In this document: in pieces, positions 25,176-32,993 of the stretch | Layout of the letters: each line of letters starts with the position of its first letter | How positions within the stretch are numbered: the first letter of the stretch is position 1 | Origin: Chloroflexota bacterium | Lineage (GTDB): Bacteria; Chloroflexota; Anaerolineae; Aggregatilineales; Aggregatilineaceae | Assembly (NCBI GenBank): GCA_012729765.1 | Contig: JAAYCM010000109.1 | Span: 62,001 to 126,000, forward strand | DNA: 64,000 nucleotides | Direction: 5' to 3' | Program-made: the position numbers and the translations under genes | Notes under the pieces: generated by a model | Databases searched by the model: none | Seen by the model: the letters and a program-made list of their open reading frames with translations, nothing else | Told to the model about the DNA's origin: nothing

Positions 25176-26819
25176 TCAGTGCCGGGCCGGCTCGTCCCGG
25201 AAAATGCGCACGCGGCGATTTGGCTCGTTGCCATAGCTGTGCGATACGAGACGCGCAGCACGGGCCATTTCGTGCTGCTTGCGGCGGATATGCGCGGCCT
25301 GCGGTGAGAGGTCTACCGAGCGTGCGCCGCTGCGAATCTGCCGGATGGCATCTTCGGCCTCACGTATCGCTTCGCCAAAAGGGTCGCGGCGGTCATCCCC
25401 TCCGTATAGCTGGAAGAGATCGACCAGAAAATCTTCCATCTGGGTGACGGTGTTGGCCCGCAGCACATAGATCGAGATGCCCATCCGCTCCGCGTCCACG
25501 ATCAGGCGCGGGCGGCGGCGATAGTAGTTCTTCAGCGTAACCATCGCCTGCGCCGCTTCGAGATCGTCCACGATCTGCACCGGGACGCGAAGCTGGCGCG
25601 CGACTTGCTGCAGCCGGTTGCGGGCTACCCCGTAAGGATAGACGTGGACCGTCTGCATCGAGACGCGTCCGGTCGGGGCGGTGTCGATCGGCTCGATAAG
25701 TTCCGCCGCACCCCGGCTGCGCTCGCCCCGTCCCCGCTCACCGCGCTCGCTGCGCCGCCCGCCCTCGCGGGAAGCACCATCGCGCCGGCCACCATTGCGC
25801 TCGCCGAAGGAATGCTCCGGCTGGACGCTCTCGACCGTGATCTCGCCGTTTTCGTAGCGGGTGCGCACCTCGACCGGCAGCGGACGACCGCGCAGATTGG
25901 CATCTACCGACGCCGCCACGTCTTCGAGCACGACCATCCGGTTACGGGTCTGGATTTCGACCAGCACGTTGAAGGTCGGCGGCGCGCGCCGTTCCAACAC
26001 GGTTTTCTGCGTCCCGCGCCGGCGCGCCTCTTCGTCGGAGAGCGTCACCGACTCGATCCCGCCGACCAGGTCGGAGAGCGTTGGGTTGAGCAGCAGGTTG
26101 TCGAGCGTGTTGCCGTGCGCCGTGCCGATCAACTGCACGCCGCGCTCGGCAATCGTGCGGGCTGCCTGCGCTTCTAGCTCGCGCCCGATCTCGTCGATGA
26201 CAATCGTCTCCGGGCTGTGGTTCTCCACCGCTTCGATCATCACCTCGTGCTGGAGCAGCGGCGTTGCGACCTGCATCCGCCGCGCCCGGCCTACCGCCGG
26301 ATGCGGCACGTCGCCATCGCCGCCGATCTCGTTCGAGGTATCGACGATCACGACACGGCGCGTCTCGGCCAACACACGCGCGGCCTCGCGCAGGAGCGTC
26401 GTCTTGCCAACACCGGGCGGACCCAGCAGCAGGACATTATTGCCCGCGTCGATGATGTCTTGCAGGATTTCGATGGTGCCGTACACCGCACGGCCCACGC
26501 GGCAGGTCAGCCCGACAATGTCGCCGCGCCGGTTGCGGATCGCGCTGATACGGTGCAGCGTCCGCTCGATCCCAGCCCGGTTGTCCTCGTCGAAGGCTCC
26601 CAGCCGCTGCGCCACGTAGGCGATCGTGTCGGCGGTGACTTCGCCCTCGTCGAGCACGACTTCGCCGTCCACATAGCGCGCAGTCGGGACACGTCCCAGG
26701 TCCAGGATCACCTCAAGCAGGTCGTCGTCGCTGCGTTCCAATGACTCCAGCGCCTTGACCAGGTAATCCGGCAGGACGGCTTTCAGTTTTTCCAGGTCAT
26801 CAGTGATTCGGCGTTCCAT
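25176..26819 (-). CDS. Ycf45/SpoIIIAA-like AAA ATPase with R3H domain
   Basis: Predicted nucleic-acid-binding ATPase of 547 residues. Walker A is LLGPPGVGKTTLL (about 131-143) and Walker B ETIVIDEIG is near 203. This P-loop part resembles SpoIIIAA and plastid/cyanobacterial Ycf45. A linker near 345-375 is strongly basic, with repeated R-G-E-R. The next segment (SMQTVHVYPYGVARNRLQQ) and the C-terminal R3H domain (H-x-x-R-R-K-Q-H-E-M-A near 513) point to single-stranded nucleic acid binding. The GNAT gene ends 3 bp upstream, so the two are co-transcribed. Its cellular role is not established. Confidence 0.88.
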   Translation of the reverse strand: MERRITDDLEKLKAVLPDYLVKALESLERSDDDLLEVILDLGRVPTARYVDGEVVLDEGEVTADTIAYVAQRLGAFDEDNRAGIERTLHRISAIRNRRGDIVGLTCRVGRAVYGTIEILQDIIDAGNNVLLLGPPGVGKTTLLREAARVLAETRRVVIVDTSNEIGGDGDVPHPAVGRARRMQVATPLLQHEVMIEAVENHSPETIVIDEIGRELEAQAARTIAERGVQLIGTAHGNTLDNLLLNPTLSDLVGGIESVTLSDEEARRRGTQKTVLERRAPPTFNVLVEIQTRNRMVVLEDVAASVDANLRGRPLPVEVRTRYENGEITVESVQPEHSFGERNGGRRDGASREGGRRSERGERGRGERSRGAAELIEPIDTAPTGRVSMQTVHVYPYGVARNRLQQVARQLRVPVQIVDDLEAAQAMVTLKNYYRRRPRLIVDAERMGISIYVLRANTVTQMEDFLVDLFQLYGGDDRRDPFGEAIREAEDAIRQIRSGARSVDLSPQAAHIRRKQHEMARAARLVSHSYGNEPNRRVRIFRDEPARH

Positions 26820-26822
26820 AGG

Positions 26823-27839
26823 TTAACTACGTTTGCTCGCTCTTCTGCCGTTCCGTCTCCAAAAAGACAGCCGGCCTTCTCGACTGATTCTATGCCAGTG
26901 AATGGGTCCATCCGCGACGGGAGGCCGCAGACGGTGCGGCTCCAGGGGGGCAGCCAGCGCCAGATTCTCGGCGCGCTCCACCCGGACCACCGTATACTTA
27001 ACCATGAGTGTCTGGTGTGTCCATGGCTCGAACTCCACTTGTTCTAACGCGCCGCGCAGCCAGTCTTGATAGGCACGGGCGTACAGGTAAACCGGCACGT
27101 CCTCGGCGCGTGGGATATACAACAGCGCAGACAGGATGATCTCGGCGACCTGCTCGTAGACTTCGGGGTGGAAGTAGGGCTTGATGACAATCCCGCTTTT
27201 CCCTTCCGTCACCCCCAGATAGCCGCCGATCTGCCCGTCACGCTCATAGATGAACCCGCAGCAGTCCGGGCCGGGCAGCGGCTCGGCTTGCTGAAGCAGG
27301 CGTGGGACCGTGTTGGCAAAGAGCGTGCTAATCGCGATCGTGTCGTGGCTCATTTCGGGCCGGACCAGGCCCAGCCGCCCACCGCGCACCGGCCCCGGCA
27401 GCCGCCGCAGAATCACCTGGCGCGAGTAGACCGCGAACCCGGCCATGCGAAAGGCCCGAAACGCGGGATGATCCTCGGCCACTTCGGCGCTGAGCAGATG
27501 CGCCCCGCGCTTGCCTGCCTCGACCGACATCGCCTCAAGCAGGCGCGACCACTCGCGCGCGTTGCCTTCCTGCGGCTCCGGCGCCAGCAGGGTAAGCTGC
27601 GCGATTGTCTCCCCGACCCGGTGCCGGAACTGGCCCACGTAGCTCCCGTTCCCGTTGCGCAGCAGCATCGTGGGCGACCCCAGATCGGCCAGGGGCACCG
27701 ACGAGAGCATGGCGTCTTCCAGGCCATGCAGGCCGCGTGTGAGCGCCGTCGAGAGATCGAGCGGCAGGCTGTGCGTGACCGCACGCTTCACCGCTGGCAG
27801 GTCGAGCGGCGTGACCGGGCGCGGATCAGATCTGCCCAT
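26823..27839 (-). CDS. GNAT-like acetyltransferase domain protein
   Basis: Protein of 338 residues resembling tandem GNAT folds. The first half has the acetyl-CoA-type pattern around A-F-R-A-F-R-M-A-G-F-A-V-Y (about 128-140). The second half includes CGFIYERDGQIGGYLGV and A-Y-Q-D-W-L-R-G-A-L-E near 264. ATG at 27839 is chosen because AAAGG lies about 7 nt upstream; an in-frame GTG at 27854 is an alternative. The start overlaps the end of a small upstream ORF, which suggests coupling. Coupled to the R3H ATPase gene 3 bp downstream. The substrate is unknown. Confidence 0.75.
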   Translation of the reverse strand: MGRSDPRPVTPLDLPAVKRAVTHSLPLDLSTALTRGLHGLEDAMLSSVPLADLGSPTMLLRNGNGSYVGQFRHRVGETIAQLTLLAPEPQEGNAREWSRLLEAMSVEAGKRGAHLLSAEVAEDHPAFRAFRMAGFAVYSRQVILRRLPGPVRGGRLGLVRPEMSHDTIAISTLFANTVPRLLQQAEPLPGPDCCGFIYERDGQIGGYLGVTEGKSGIVIKPYFHPEVYEQVAEIILSALLYIPRAEDVPVYLYARAYQDWLRGALEQVEFEPWTHQTLMVKYTVVRVERAENLALAAPLEPHRLRPPVADGPIHWHRISREGRLSFWRRNGRRASKRS

Positions 27840-27993
27840 TGCCGGACCTTTCACCGATCACCAGGCGCACCAGACAACCCTGCGCTTCCGCGTAGAAACG
27901 CATCGTCAGGGCTGCGACAGGTTGCAGAGACACCATGCCGGGGACAGTTTCCGCGCTCGCGTCGCGGAGCAGGAATGGAATTGTGAGCTTCAT
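27826..27993 (-). CDS. Possible small protein of 55 residues overlapping the GNAT start
   Basis: An ATG at 27993 opens a 55-codon frame that ends 14 bp inside the GNAT gene, with the GNAT ribosome site inside its last codons. It starts M-K-L-T-I-P-F-L-L-R and shows no recognised domain. A strong promoter lies immediately upstream and would give a leader of only about four nucleotides, so near-leaderless translation is possible. It may be a leader peptide coupling GNAT translation, or chance. Confidence 0.4.
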   Translation of the reverse strand: MKLTIPFLLRDASAETVPGMVSLQPVAALTMRFYAEAQGCLVRLVIGERSGNGQI

Positions 27994-28002
27994 CCTGTTC
28001 TC

Positions 28003-28031
28003 ATTTTAACATTAGCCTGCGCTGGTGACAA
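28003..28031 (-). promoter_or_regulatory. Promoter of the GNAT-R3H operon
   Basis: Minus-strand TTGTCA (28026-28031), exact 17-bp spacer, TAAAAT (28003-28008). The start site would fall about 4-5 nt before the ATG at 27993. Confidence 0.65.
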
Positions 28032-28102
28032 TGAGGGAGAGTATAAGTATTTCTTAAGAAATATGAATCAGCCTTTAACTTTCTTGAGAGAAAAGCGAGC
28101 TG

Positions 28103-28139
28103 AAAAAATAAGGGGGCAGCCACTGTGCAGCCGCCCCCT
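28103..28139 (-). terminator. Intrinsic terminator of the SIMPL gene
   Basis: Stem AGGGGGC / GCCCCCT extended with a mismatch, followed on the minus strand by TTATTTTTTC. It lies about 25 bp after the SIMPL stop. Confidence 0.75.
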
Positions 28140-28164
28140 GTCGAGCATGTTTCTGGGTTGGTGT

Positions 28165-28920
28165 TTAGCCGACGGCGAACGTGATCGTCACCGCCATGCT
28201 CACGCTGAGCTGCCCCTGGCTGATCGGCGGCTGGCTCACGCCTGCGCCCGCGCCACCACCACCGCCCAGGCCCATGACCGGGCTGTAGAGGTCGGTGCGC
28301 TCCTCAACCTGGACCGCGTCACCCAGCGTCAGGCCGAGCGTATCGGCCAGTTCCTGAGCACGCTCCCGCGCATCGGAGACGGCATCCTGGCGCGCTTCCG
28401 ATTCCAGCGAAGCGCGGTCAGCGATATCGAACTGGATGTAGTTCACCACGTTCGCGCCCGCCGACACGGCGTCGGCCAGAAGCTGCGCGACGTTCTCAGT
28501 ATCGCGGACGGTCACGTTCACGGTATTCGATACGCGATAGCGCACCTGCGGATCCTCACCGGATACGTCGGGGCCGCCATAAGGATAGTCCTGGTAGATC
28601 GAGAAGTACTCGGTGCGGATATCCTCGCGGGCCACGCCGCTGGCGACCAGCGACTGGATCACGGCATCCATGCGCGTATTGGCTTCTTCCATAGCGGTCA
28701 GAATGTCGGAGTTGATCGTCTCGACGCCCAGCACCACGCGCACAATATCGGGTGCGCCGTAGGCAGTGCCGTAGCCAGTCACCGTGATTGTGCGTTGTTC
28801 GGGCTGGCCATCCTGCTGGGGGGGCGCGGCAGCGACGGTGCTCGGTGCGAACCCGGCCAGCGCGATGATGCCGGCCAGCAAGACCAGTGCAGCGGCGGTA
28901 ACGAGCTTCTTCATAGACAT
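28165..28920 (-). CDS. SIMPL domain (DUF541) secreted protein
   Basis: Exported protein of 251 residues. GAGGAG 9 nt upstream supports ATG at 28920 (MSMKKLV). Signal peptide 1-35. The SIMPL/DUF541 domain shows the opening I-T-V-T-G-Y-G-T-A-Y-G-A-P-D, the helix with A-N-T-R-M-D-A-V-I-Q, and the D-A-R-E-R-A-Q-E-L-A-D-T-L-G-L helix followed by a beta-rich end. A glycine-rich insert (GLGGGGGAGAG) lies before the last strand. Family members are periplasmic or surface proteins of unclear function. Confidence 0.88.
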   Translation of the reverse strand: MSMKKLVTAAALVLLAGIIALAGFAPSTVAAAPPQQDGQPEQRTITVTGYGTAYGAPDIVRVVLGVETINSDILTAMEEANTRMDAVIQSLVASGVAREDIRTEYFSIYQDYPYGGPDVSGEDPQVRYRVSNTVNVTVRDTENVAQLLADAVSAGANVVNYIQFDIADRASLESEARQDAVSDARERAQELADTLGLTLGDAVQVEERTDLYSPVMGLGGGGGAGAGVSQPPISQGQLSVSMAVTITFAVG

Positions 28921-28969
28921 AGATACTGACTCCTCGCCCAATCAGGCGAAACTTAGGGAACGATAAGGT

Positions 28970-29027
28970 GATGACTAACTCGTCATCATGGTAGCAGTCT
29001 GTAGAGATTCTAGGTGGTCGCCACCTA
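28970..29027. repeat. Two palindromes in the SIMPL/YhfC divergent region
   Basis: GATGAC-N6-GTCATC (28970-28987) and TAGGTGG-TCG-CCACCTA (29011-29027) are perfect. They lie between the divergent SIMPL and YhfC-type genes and could be operators. The remainder of the gap up to 29170 holds nothing I can assign; TTGACG near 29104 has no good -10. Confidence 0.4.
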
Positions 29028-29169
29028 AACGCCTAATCTACGACTGGCTTCCTGGACTCAGACGCTCCAACCAGCCCAAAGGTTCCATCCGCCCCGGATT
29101 TCTTTTGACGCCGGGTGGAGAATGGGTGACACTCGGCGCTGTGGGTCATGCTGCCGAAAGTGAGCTGCC

Positions 29170-29865
29170 ATGTTCTTCTACGGGATCGTCGCCCTGGTGG
29201 CCGGGCTGAGCCTGCTGGCCGGCGCGTGGGGGCTTGTCGTGCTGCTGCATCGCCGGACCGGCGCACCCTACGCGCTGCTCACGGTCGGGATACTGACCTA
29301 TATCGCCGCGCTGCTGGTCCAGGTCGTGGTGCTGAGCGCGATGGATCGAGCGCTGCTGGGGATTCTGTCGATCGGCGCGCTGGCAGTGGGGCTGGTGGCC
29401 GGATTCAGTGAGGAGATCGCGCGCTTTCTGGGCTTTCAATATCTGGCGCGGGGAGCGGACACGCGGGCGCACGCGCTCATGATCGGGGCCGGGCACGGGC
29501 TGACAGAAGCGCTCTACACCGGGCTGCTGGCGGTCGGGTTGGGGCTGTCGCTGCTCGGCTATCGCGGCGAGCGCCCCGACGATCCCGGCGGCGTGATCAG
29601 CAGCGGGGCAGCCGAGGCGCTGAACGGCGTCCTGCCGCTGATCATGCATATGGCGCTGAGCTGGATCGTCTTGCAGGTCTTTCTGCGCGGCGCGATCGGC
29701 TGGCTCTTCCTGGCGGTCTTCGGCCACGCGGTCGCCGAGATTCTGGCCGCGCTGCTGGGCACGAGCGGCGACTGGCCGGTCGTGATCTGGCGCGTGATCG
29801 TCGCGCTGATCGGGCTGGCGATCCTGAAGTGGCTGCGGCCCCCGGCGTCGCCCGCGCCGGAGTGA
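29170..29865 (+). CDS. YhfC-family intramembrane protease
   Basis: Polytopic membrane protein of 231 residues of the YhfC/DUF2324 group, related to CAAX-type glutamic intramembrane proteases. About seven helices are visible. Likely catalytic elements are GFSEEIARF near residue 78, GAGHGLTEA near 101, a His in I-M-H-M-A-L-S-W near 159, and another in F-G-H-A-V-A-E. The start context CTGCCATG lacks a strong ribosome site. The substrate is unknown. Confidence 0.8.
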   Translation: MFFYGIVALVAGLSLLAGAWGLVVLLHRRTGAPYALLTVGILTYIAALLVQVVVLSAMDRALLGILSIGALAVGLVAGFSEEIARFLGFQYLARGADTRAHALMIGAGHGLTEALYTGLLAVGLGLSLLGYRGERPDDPGGVISSGAAEALNGVLPLIMHMALSWIVLQVFLRGAIGWLFLAVFGHAVAEILAALLGTSGDWPVVIWRVIVALIGLAILKWLRPPASPAPE

Positions 29866-29879
29866 ACCGCCGGGGTGAT

Positions 29880-29909
29880 TTGACACCCGGCTGATCATTA
29901 TGATTTAAT
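29880..29909 (+). promoter_or_regulatory. Candidate promoter of the 53-residue ORF
   Basis: TTGACA (29880-29885), 18-bp spacer, TTTAAT (29904-29909), starting 14 bp after the YhfC-type stop. A consensus -35 in this position supports a separate transcript for the ORF at 30014. Confidence 0.5.
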
Positions 29910-30013
29910 GGAATTGAAGAGCACTGTATTGTGTTGATGACAGATACCCCAATCTTGCCTTCTCTGCTGACTGGTGTCCCCTGGGCGTTCGGTTTCATAA
30001 GAAGGCGCAGACC

Positions 30014-30175
30014 ATGTTTAAAGATGACACCACGCTGTTCTGGCTGATCCATCTCTTTCTGGGGATCGTTCTGCCTTTCCTGATCTACGAATCCTGCTGC
30101 AGCCCAAAGGCGCTTGAAAAGAAGCAGCAGGGGGATACAGGCCAGTCGAACAACCCCCTCAACCCGCCTTCCTGA
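30014..30175 (+). CDS. Small single-pass membrane protein, 53 residues
   Basis: ATG at 30014 with AAGAAGG about 8 nt upstream opens a 53-codon frame. Residues 8-24 are a hydrophobic helix, followed by a C-C pair and a polar tail rich in K, Q and N. It has its own TTGACA-18-TTTAAT promoter, which supports it being real. No family recognised. Confidence 0.5.
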   Translation: MFKDDTTLFWLIHLFLGIVLPFLIYESCCSPKALEKKQQGDTGQSNNPLNPPS

Positions 30176-30336
30176 ATCCTGGCACCGCGAACCGATCCAC
30201 CATCCGCCGCGCCATCTCAAGCCTGATGGTGCGCTTTTATTGCCTTCCCCGTCGCACTGCCATAGTATCTATTCGTACACCCGTTTATGTAGGGGCGTGG
30301 TGCGCTGCGCCCCGCTCAACGCGACGTAAGCTGACA

Positions 30337-30618
30337 ATGGCAAAACTGCTGCCCCGCGAGCAGTGGGAAGCGCTGCGCCGCCTGTACAGCGCGGGCAAGC
30401 GCGGCATCCAACACGACGGCATCCGCTATGGCGAGGCCGGGCGCTGGGACGTGCTGCGCGCCCTGCGCGATCACGAGCCGCCGCTGGCGCGCGAGGTCTA
30501 CCGCGTCGATCCCCACCTGGGCGGATTGTATCTGGTCGTGATCACCGAGGCCGGAGAGCGCTTCTACGATGCCAACGAGGAACTGCACAATCTGTTCTAC
30601 CCACCCGACGACAAATGA
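30337..30618 (+). CDS. Hypothetical protein, 93 residues
   Basis: Small charged protein starting MAKLLPREQWEAL, with the elements A-G-R-W-D-V-L-R-A-L-R and Y-R-V-D-P-H-L-G-G-L-Y. No signal or membrane segment. The frame continues upstream to 30226, but ATG at 30337 is the best internal start; the ribosome site is weak. Family not recognised. The codon pattern is like that of the neighbours, so it is probably real. Confidence 0.55.
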   Translation: MAKLLPREQWEALRRLYSAGKRGIQHDGIRYGEAGRWDVLRALRDHEPPLAREVYRVDPHLGGLYLVVITEAGERFYDANEELHNLFYPPDDK

Positions 30619-30689
30619 CCCTTCAGACTCGCCCACTATTAAAATGTGCCACCGGTCCAAAATACGATAGGATTGTGGCGCGCTGATTT

Positions 30690-30717
30690 TTTACAAACCG
30701 GCTAAGTGTCGTACAAT
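30690..30717 (+). promoter_or_regulatory. Promoter of the phosphoglucose/phosphomannose isomerase gene
   Basis: TTTACA (30690-30695), 16-bp spacer, TACAAT (30712-30717), with a leader of about 50 nt. Confidence 0.6.
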
Positions 30718-30775
30718 CATCGCGCCTGGAAGCTGCCCACATCCCCGGCAGCCAAGCTCAAGAGGACGGCGAGAC

Positions 30776-31843
30776 ATGAATCTGGATGACCTGAATCATC
30801 TGCGCGAAGTTGATCCCCAGGATATGCTGGCCCGCATCGACGCCCTGCCCGATCAGATTGTGCAGGCGTGGGAGCTGTCGCAGACGCTTCCCCTGCCAAT
30901 CTCACACCGCAGCCCCAAGCAGATCGTGGTGTGCGGCATGGGCGGCTCGGCAATCGGCGGCGACCTGGCCGCAGCGCTGATCGGTGCGACCTCGCCGGTC
31001 GGGCTGCACGTGGTGCGCGGCTACAAGCTGCCCGCCTACGTTGCTGGGCCGGATTCATTGGTCATCGCCAGCAGCTATTCGGGCAACACAGAAGAAACGC
31101 TCGCGGCGGCGGAAGAAGCCTTGCAGCGCGGCACACGCCTGCTGGCGATCACGACCGGCGGCACACTGGCCGAGCACGCCAGCGCCAACGACTACCCGCT
31201 GTGGCAGTTTTCGTATGAGGGGCAGCCGCGCGCGGCGGTCGGCTGGAGCTTCGGCCTGCTGATCGGGCTGGCGAGCCGGCTCAACCTGGCGCTGGCGCTC
31301 GAAAACGATCTGCGAGAAGCGGTCGATGTGCTGCACGAGCACCGCGAGAACTACCAGGCTTCCACCCCGCTGCCGGCGAACACCGCCAAGCGCGGCGCGG
31401 GCCAGTTGATCGGGCGCATCCCCGTTGTGTATGGCGGGGGCGTATTCGAGCCGGTGGCCCGCCGCTGGAAAACGCAGCTCAATGAGAATGCCAAAGTGTG
31501 GGCGCAGTTCGAGCCGATGCCGGAAGCCAACCACAATACCATCGTCGGGATCAGCTTCCCCGACGCGCTGATGCACACAATGCAGGCGATCTTCATCACC
31601 TCGCCGCAGCTCGATCATCCACGCGTGCGGCTGCGTCACGATCTGACCTATACGCTGTGCCTGGAAAACGGCATCATGTGTGACAAGTTCATGCCGCGCG
31701 GCAGCAGTCCGCTGGCCCAGATGCTGCATGCCATCCAGTACGGAGATTACCTGAGCTACTATACCGCCATCGCCTACGGCGTCGATCCGACTCCGGTCGC
31801 CCCGATTGCCGAGCTTAAGACGCTGATGGCGCAGGCAAACTGA
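30776..31843 (+). CDS. Bifunctional phosphoglucose/phosphomannose isomerase
   Basis: Cytoplasmic isomerase of 355 residues interconverting fructose-6-phosphate with glucose-6- or mannose-6-phosphate. The SIS domain opens with IVVCGMGGSAIGGDL (about 49-63). The sugar-phosphate loop SSYSGNTEETL follows near 99. The catalytic Glu region is Q-L-N-E-N-A-K near 233. The C-terminal H-x-x-Q-Y-G-D-Y motif near 321 carries the catalytic His and is typical of the archaeal/bacterial bifunctional family. It supplies hexose phosphates for central metabolism and polysaccharide precursors. Confidence 0.94.
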   Translation: MNLDDLNHLREVDPQDMLARIDALPDQIVQAWELSQTLPLPISHRSPKQIVVCGMGGSAIGGDLAAALIGATSPVGLHVVRGYKLPAYVAGPDSLVIASSYSGNTEETLAAAEEALQRGTRLLAITTGGTLAEHASANDYPLWQFSYEGQPRAAVGWSFGLLIGLASRLNLALALENDLREAVDVLHEHRENYQASTPLPANTAKRGAGQLIGRIPVVYGGGVFEPVARRWKTQLNENAKVWAQFEPMPEANHNTIVGISFPDALMHTMQAIFITSPQLDHPRVRLRHDLTYTLCLENGIMCDKFMPRGSSPLAQMLHAIQYGDYLSYYTAIAYGVDPTPVAPIAELKTLMAQAN

Positions 31844-31893
31844 TCGCAAGCTGGAAAATTTAGCTCGCTAACGCTTCGAGGAGGTTTTTTAGC

Positions 31894-32991
31894 ATGGCAT
31901 CCAACCCGTCTGAGCACGTCCGCCTGTTTATCCCCGGCCCGGTCGAGGTGCGGCCCGAAATCCTGCACGCGCAAACGCGCTGGATGATCGGCCATCGCTC
32001 GAAGGACTTCGCCGACCTCTATGCCCGGATGCAGGGCAAGCTCAAGCAAACCTTCTACACCGAGAACCCGGTGTATCTCTACACCTCGTCCGGCACCGGC
32101 ATCTGGGAATCGGCTTCGCGCTGCGGCGTGCGTGACGAGGCGAAGATTCTGCACCTGACGTGCGGCGCGTTCAGCGAGCGCTGGGCCGAAGTCAGCCAGC
32201 TTAACGGCAAGCAGACCGACGTGATCGCGGTCGAGTGGGGTAAGGCGGTCAAGCCGGAGCAGTTAGCCGAGGCGCTCCAGCGCGAGCGTTATGACGCGGT
32301 GGCGTGTGTCATGAACGAAACCAGCACGGGCGTCTGCAACCCGATTCCCGAATATGCCGAGGTGCTGCGCGACTACCCCGATACGCTGTTCCTGGTCGAT
32401 GTCGTTAGCGCCTTTGCGGGGACCAAAATCGAAACGGATGCGTGGGGGATCGATGTCTGCCTGACCAGCACGCAGAAAGCCTTCGCGCTACCGCCGGGGA
32501 TGGCCTTTGGCGCGGTATCGCCCGCCGTGCTGGAGCGCGCGCGCCAGGTCAAAAACCGGGGCTACTATTTCGACATGCTGGAGATCGACAAGCACCACCA
32601 GAAGAACAATACGCCCGCCACGCCGCCGATCTCGCTGATGTACGCCGCCGACCAGCAGCTCGACGATATGCTGGCCGAAGGGCTGGACGCCCGTTTTGCA
32701 CGCCACCAGCAGCTAGCCGAGCGGACGCGCGCCTGGGTGCAGGCCGCCGGGTTCGAGATGTATTCGGAAGAAGGCTACCACTCCCCGACCGTTTCGACCG
32801 TCGCCAACACGCGCAATATCGATATCGCGGCGCTCAACAGCTTTTTGCGCACGCGCGGCATGACGATCTCCAACGGCTACGGCAAGCTCAAGGGGCAGTC
32901 CTTCCGCATCGCGCACATGGGCGACTGCCAGATGGAGCATCTCGACGCCTTGTTCGCCGCGATGGATGAATTCCTGCAGAAGGAAGCCTAA
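31894..32991 (+). CDS. Class V aminotransferase (alanine-glyoxylate / phosphoserine type)
   Basis: PLP-dependent aminotransferase of 365 residues. The PLP Lys is in TSTQKAFALPPG (near 193). The family opening FIPGPVEVRPEIL and the S-S-G-T-G phosphate loop near 67 are present, and the cofactor Asp is in FLVDVVSAFAG. A strong GAGGAGG precedes the ATG. The serA-like gene starts 2 bp after its stop. In several lineages this aminotransferase type acts as phosphoserine aminotransferase; the adjacency to SerA supports that here, although alanine- or serine-glyoxylate activity cannot be excluded. Confidence 0.9.
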   Translation: MASNPSEHVRLFIPGPVEVRPEILHAQTRWMIGHRSKDFADLYARMQGKLKQTFYTENPVYLYTSSGTGIWESASRCGVRDEAKILHLTCGAFSERWAEVSQLNGKQTDVIAVEWGKAVKPEQLAEALQRERYDAVACVMNETSTGVCNPIPEYAEVLRDYPDTLFLVDVVSAFAGTKIETDAWGIDVCLTSTQKAFALPPGMAFGAVSPAVLERARQVKNRGYYFDMLEIDKHHQKNNTPATPPISLMYAADQQLDDMLAEGLDARFARHQQLAERTRAWVQAAGFEMYSEEGYHSPTVSTVANTRNIDIAALNSFLRTRGMTISNGYGKLKGQSFRIAHMGDCQMEHLDALFAAMDEFLQKEA

Positions 32992-32993
32992 CT

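Noticed and set aside
28988-29209. 73-codon plus-strand frame between SIMPL and YhfC genes
   Set aside because: It overlaps the YhfC start in another phase, spans palindromes and has no domain or ribosome site.
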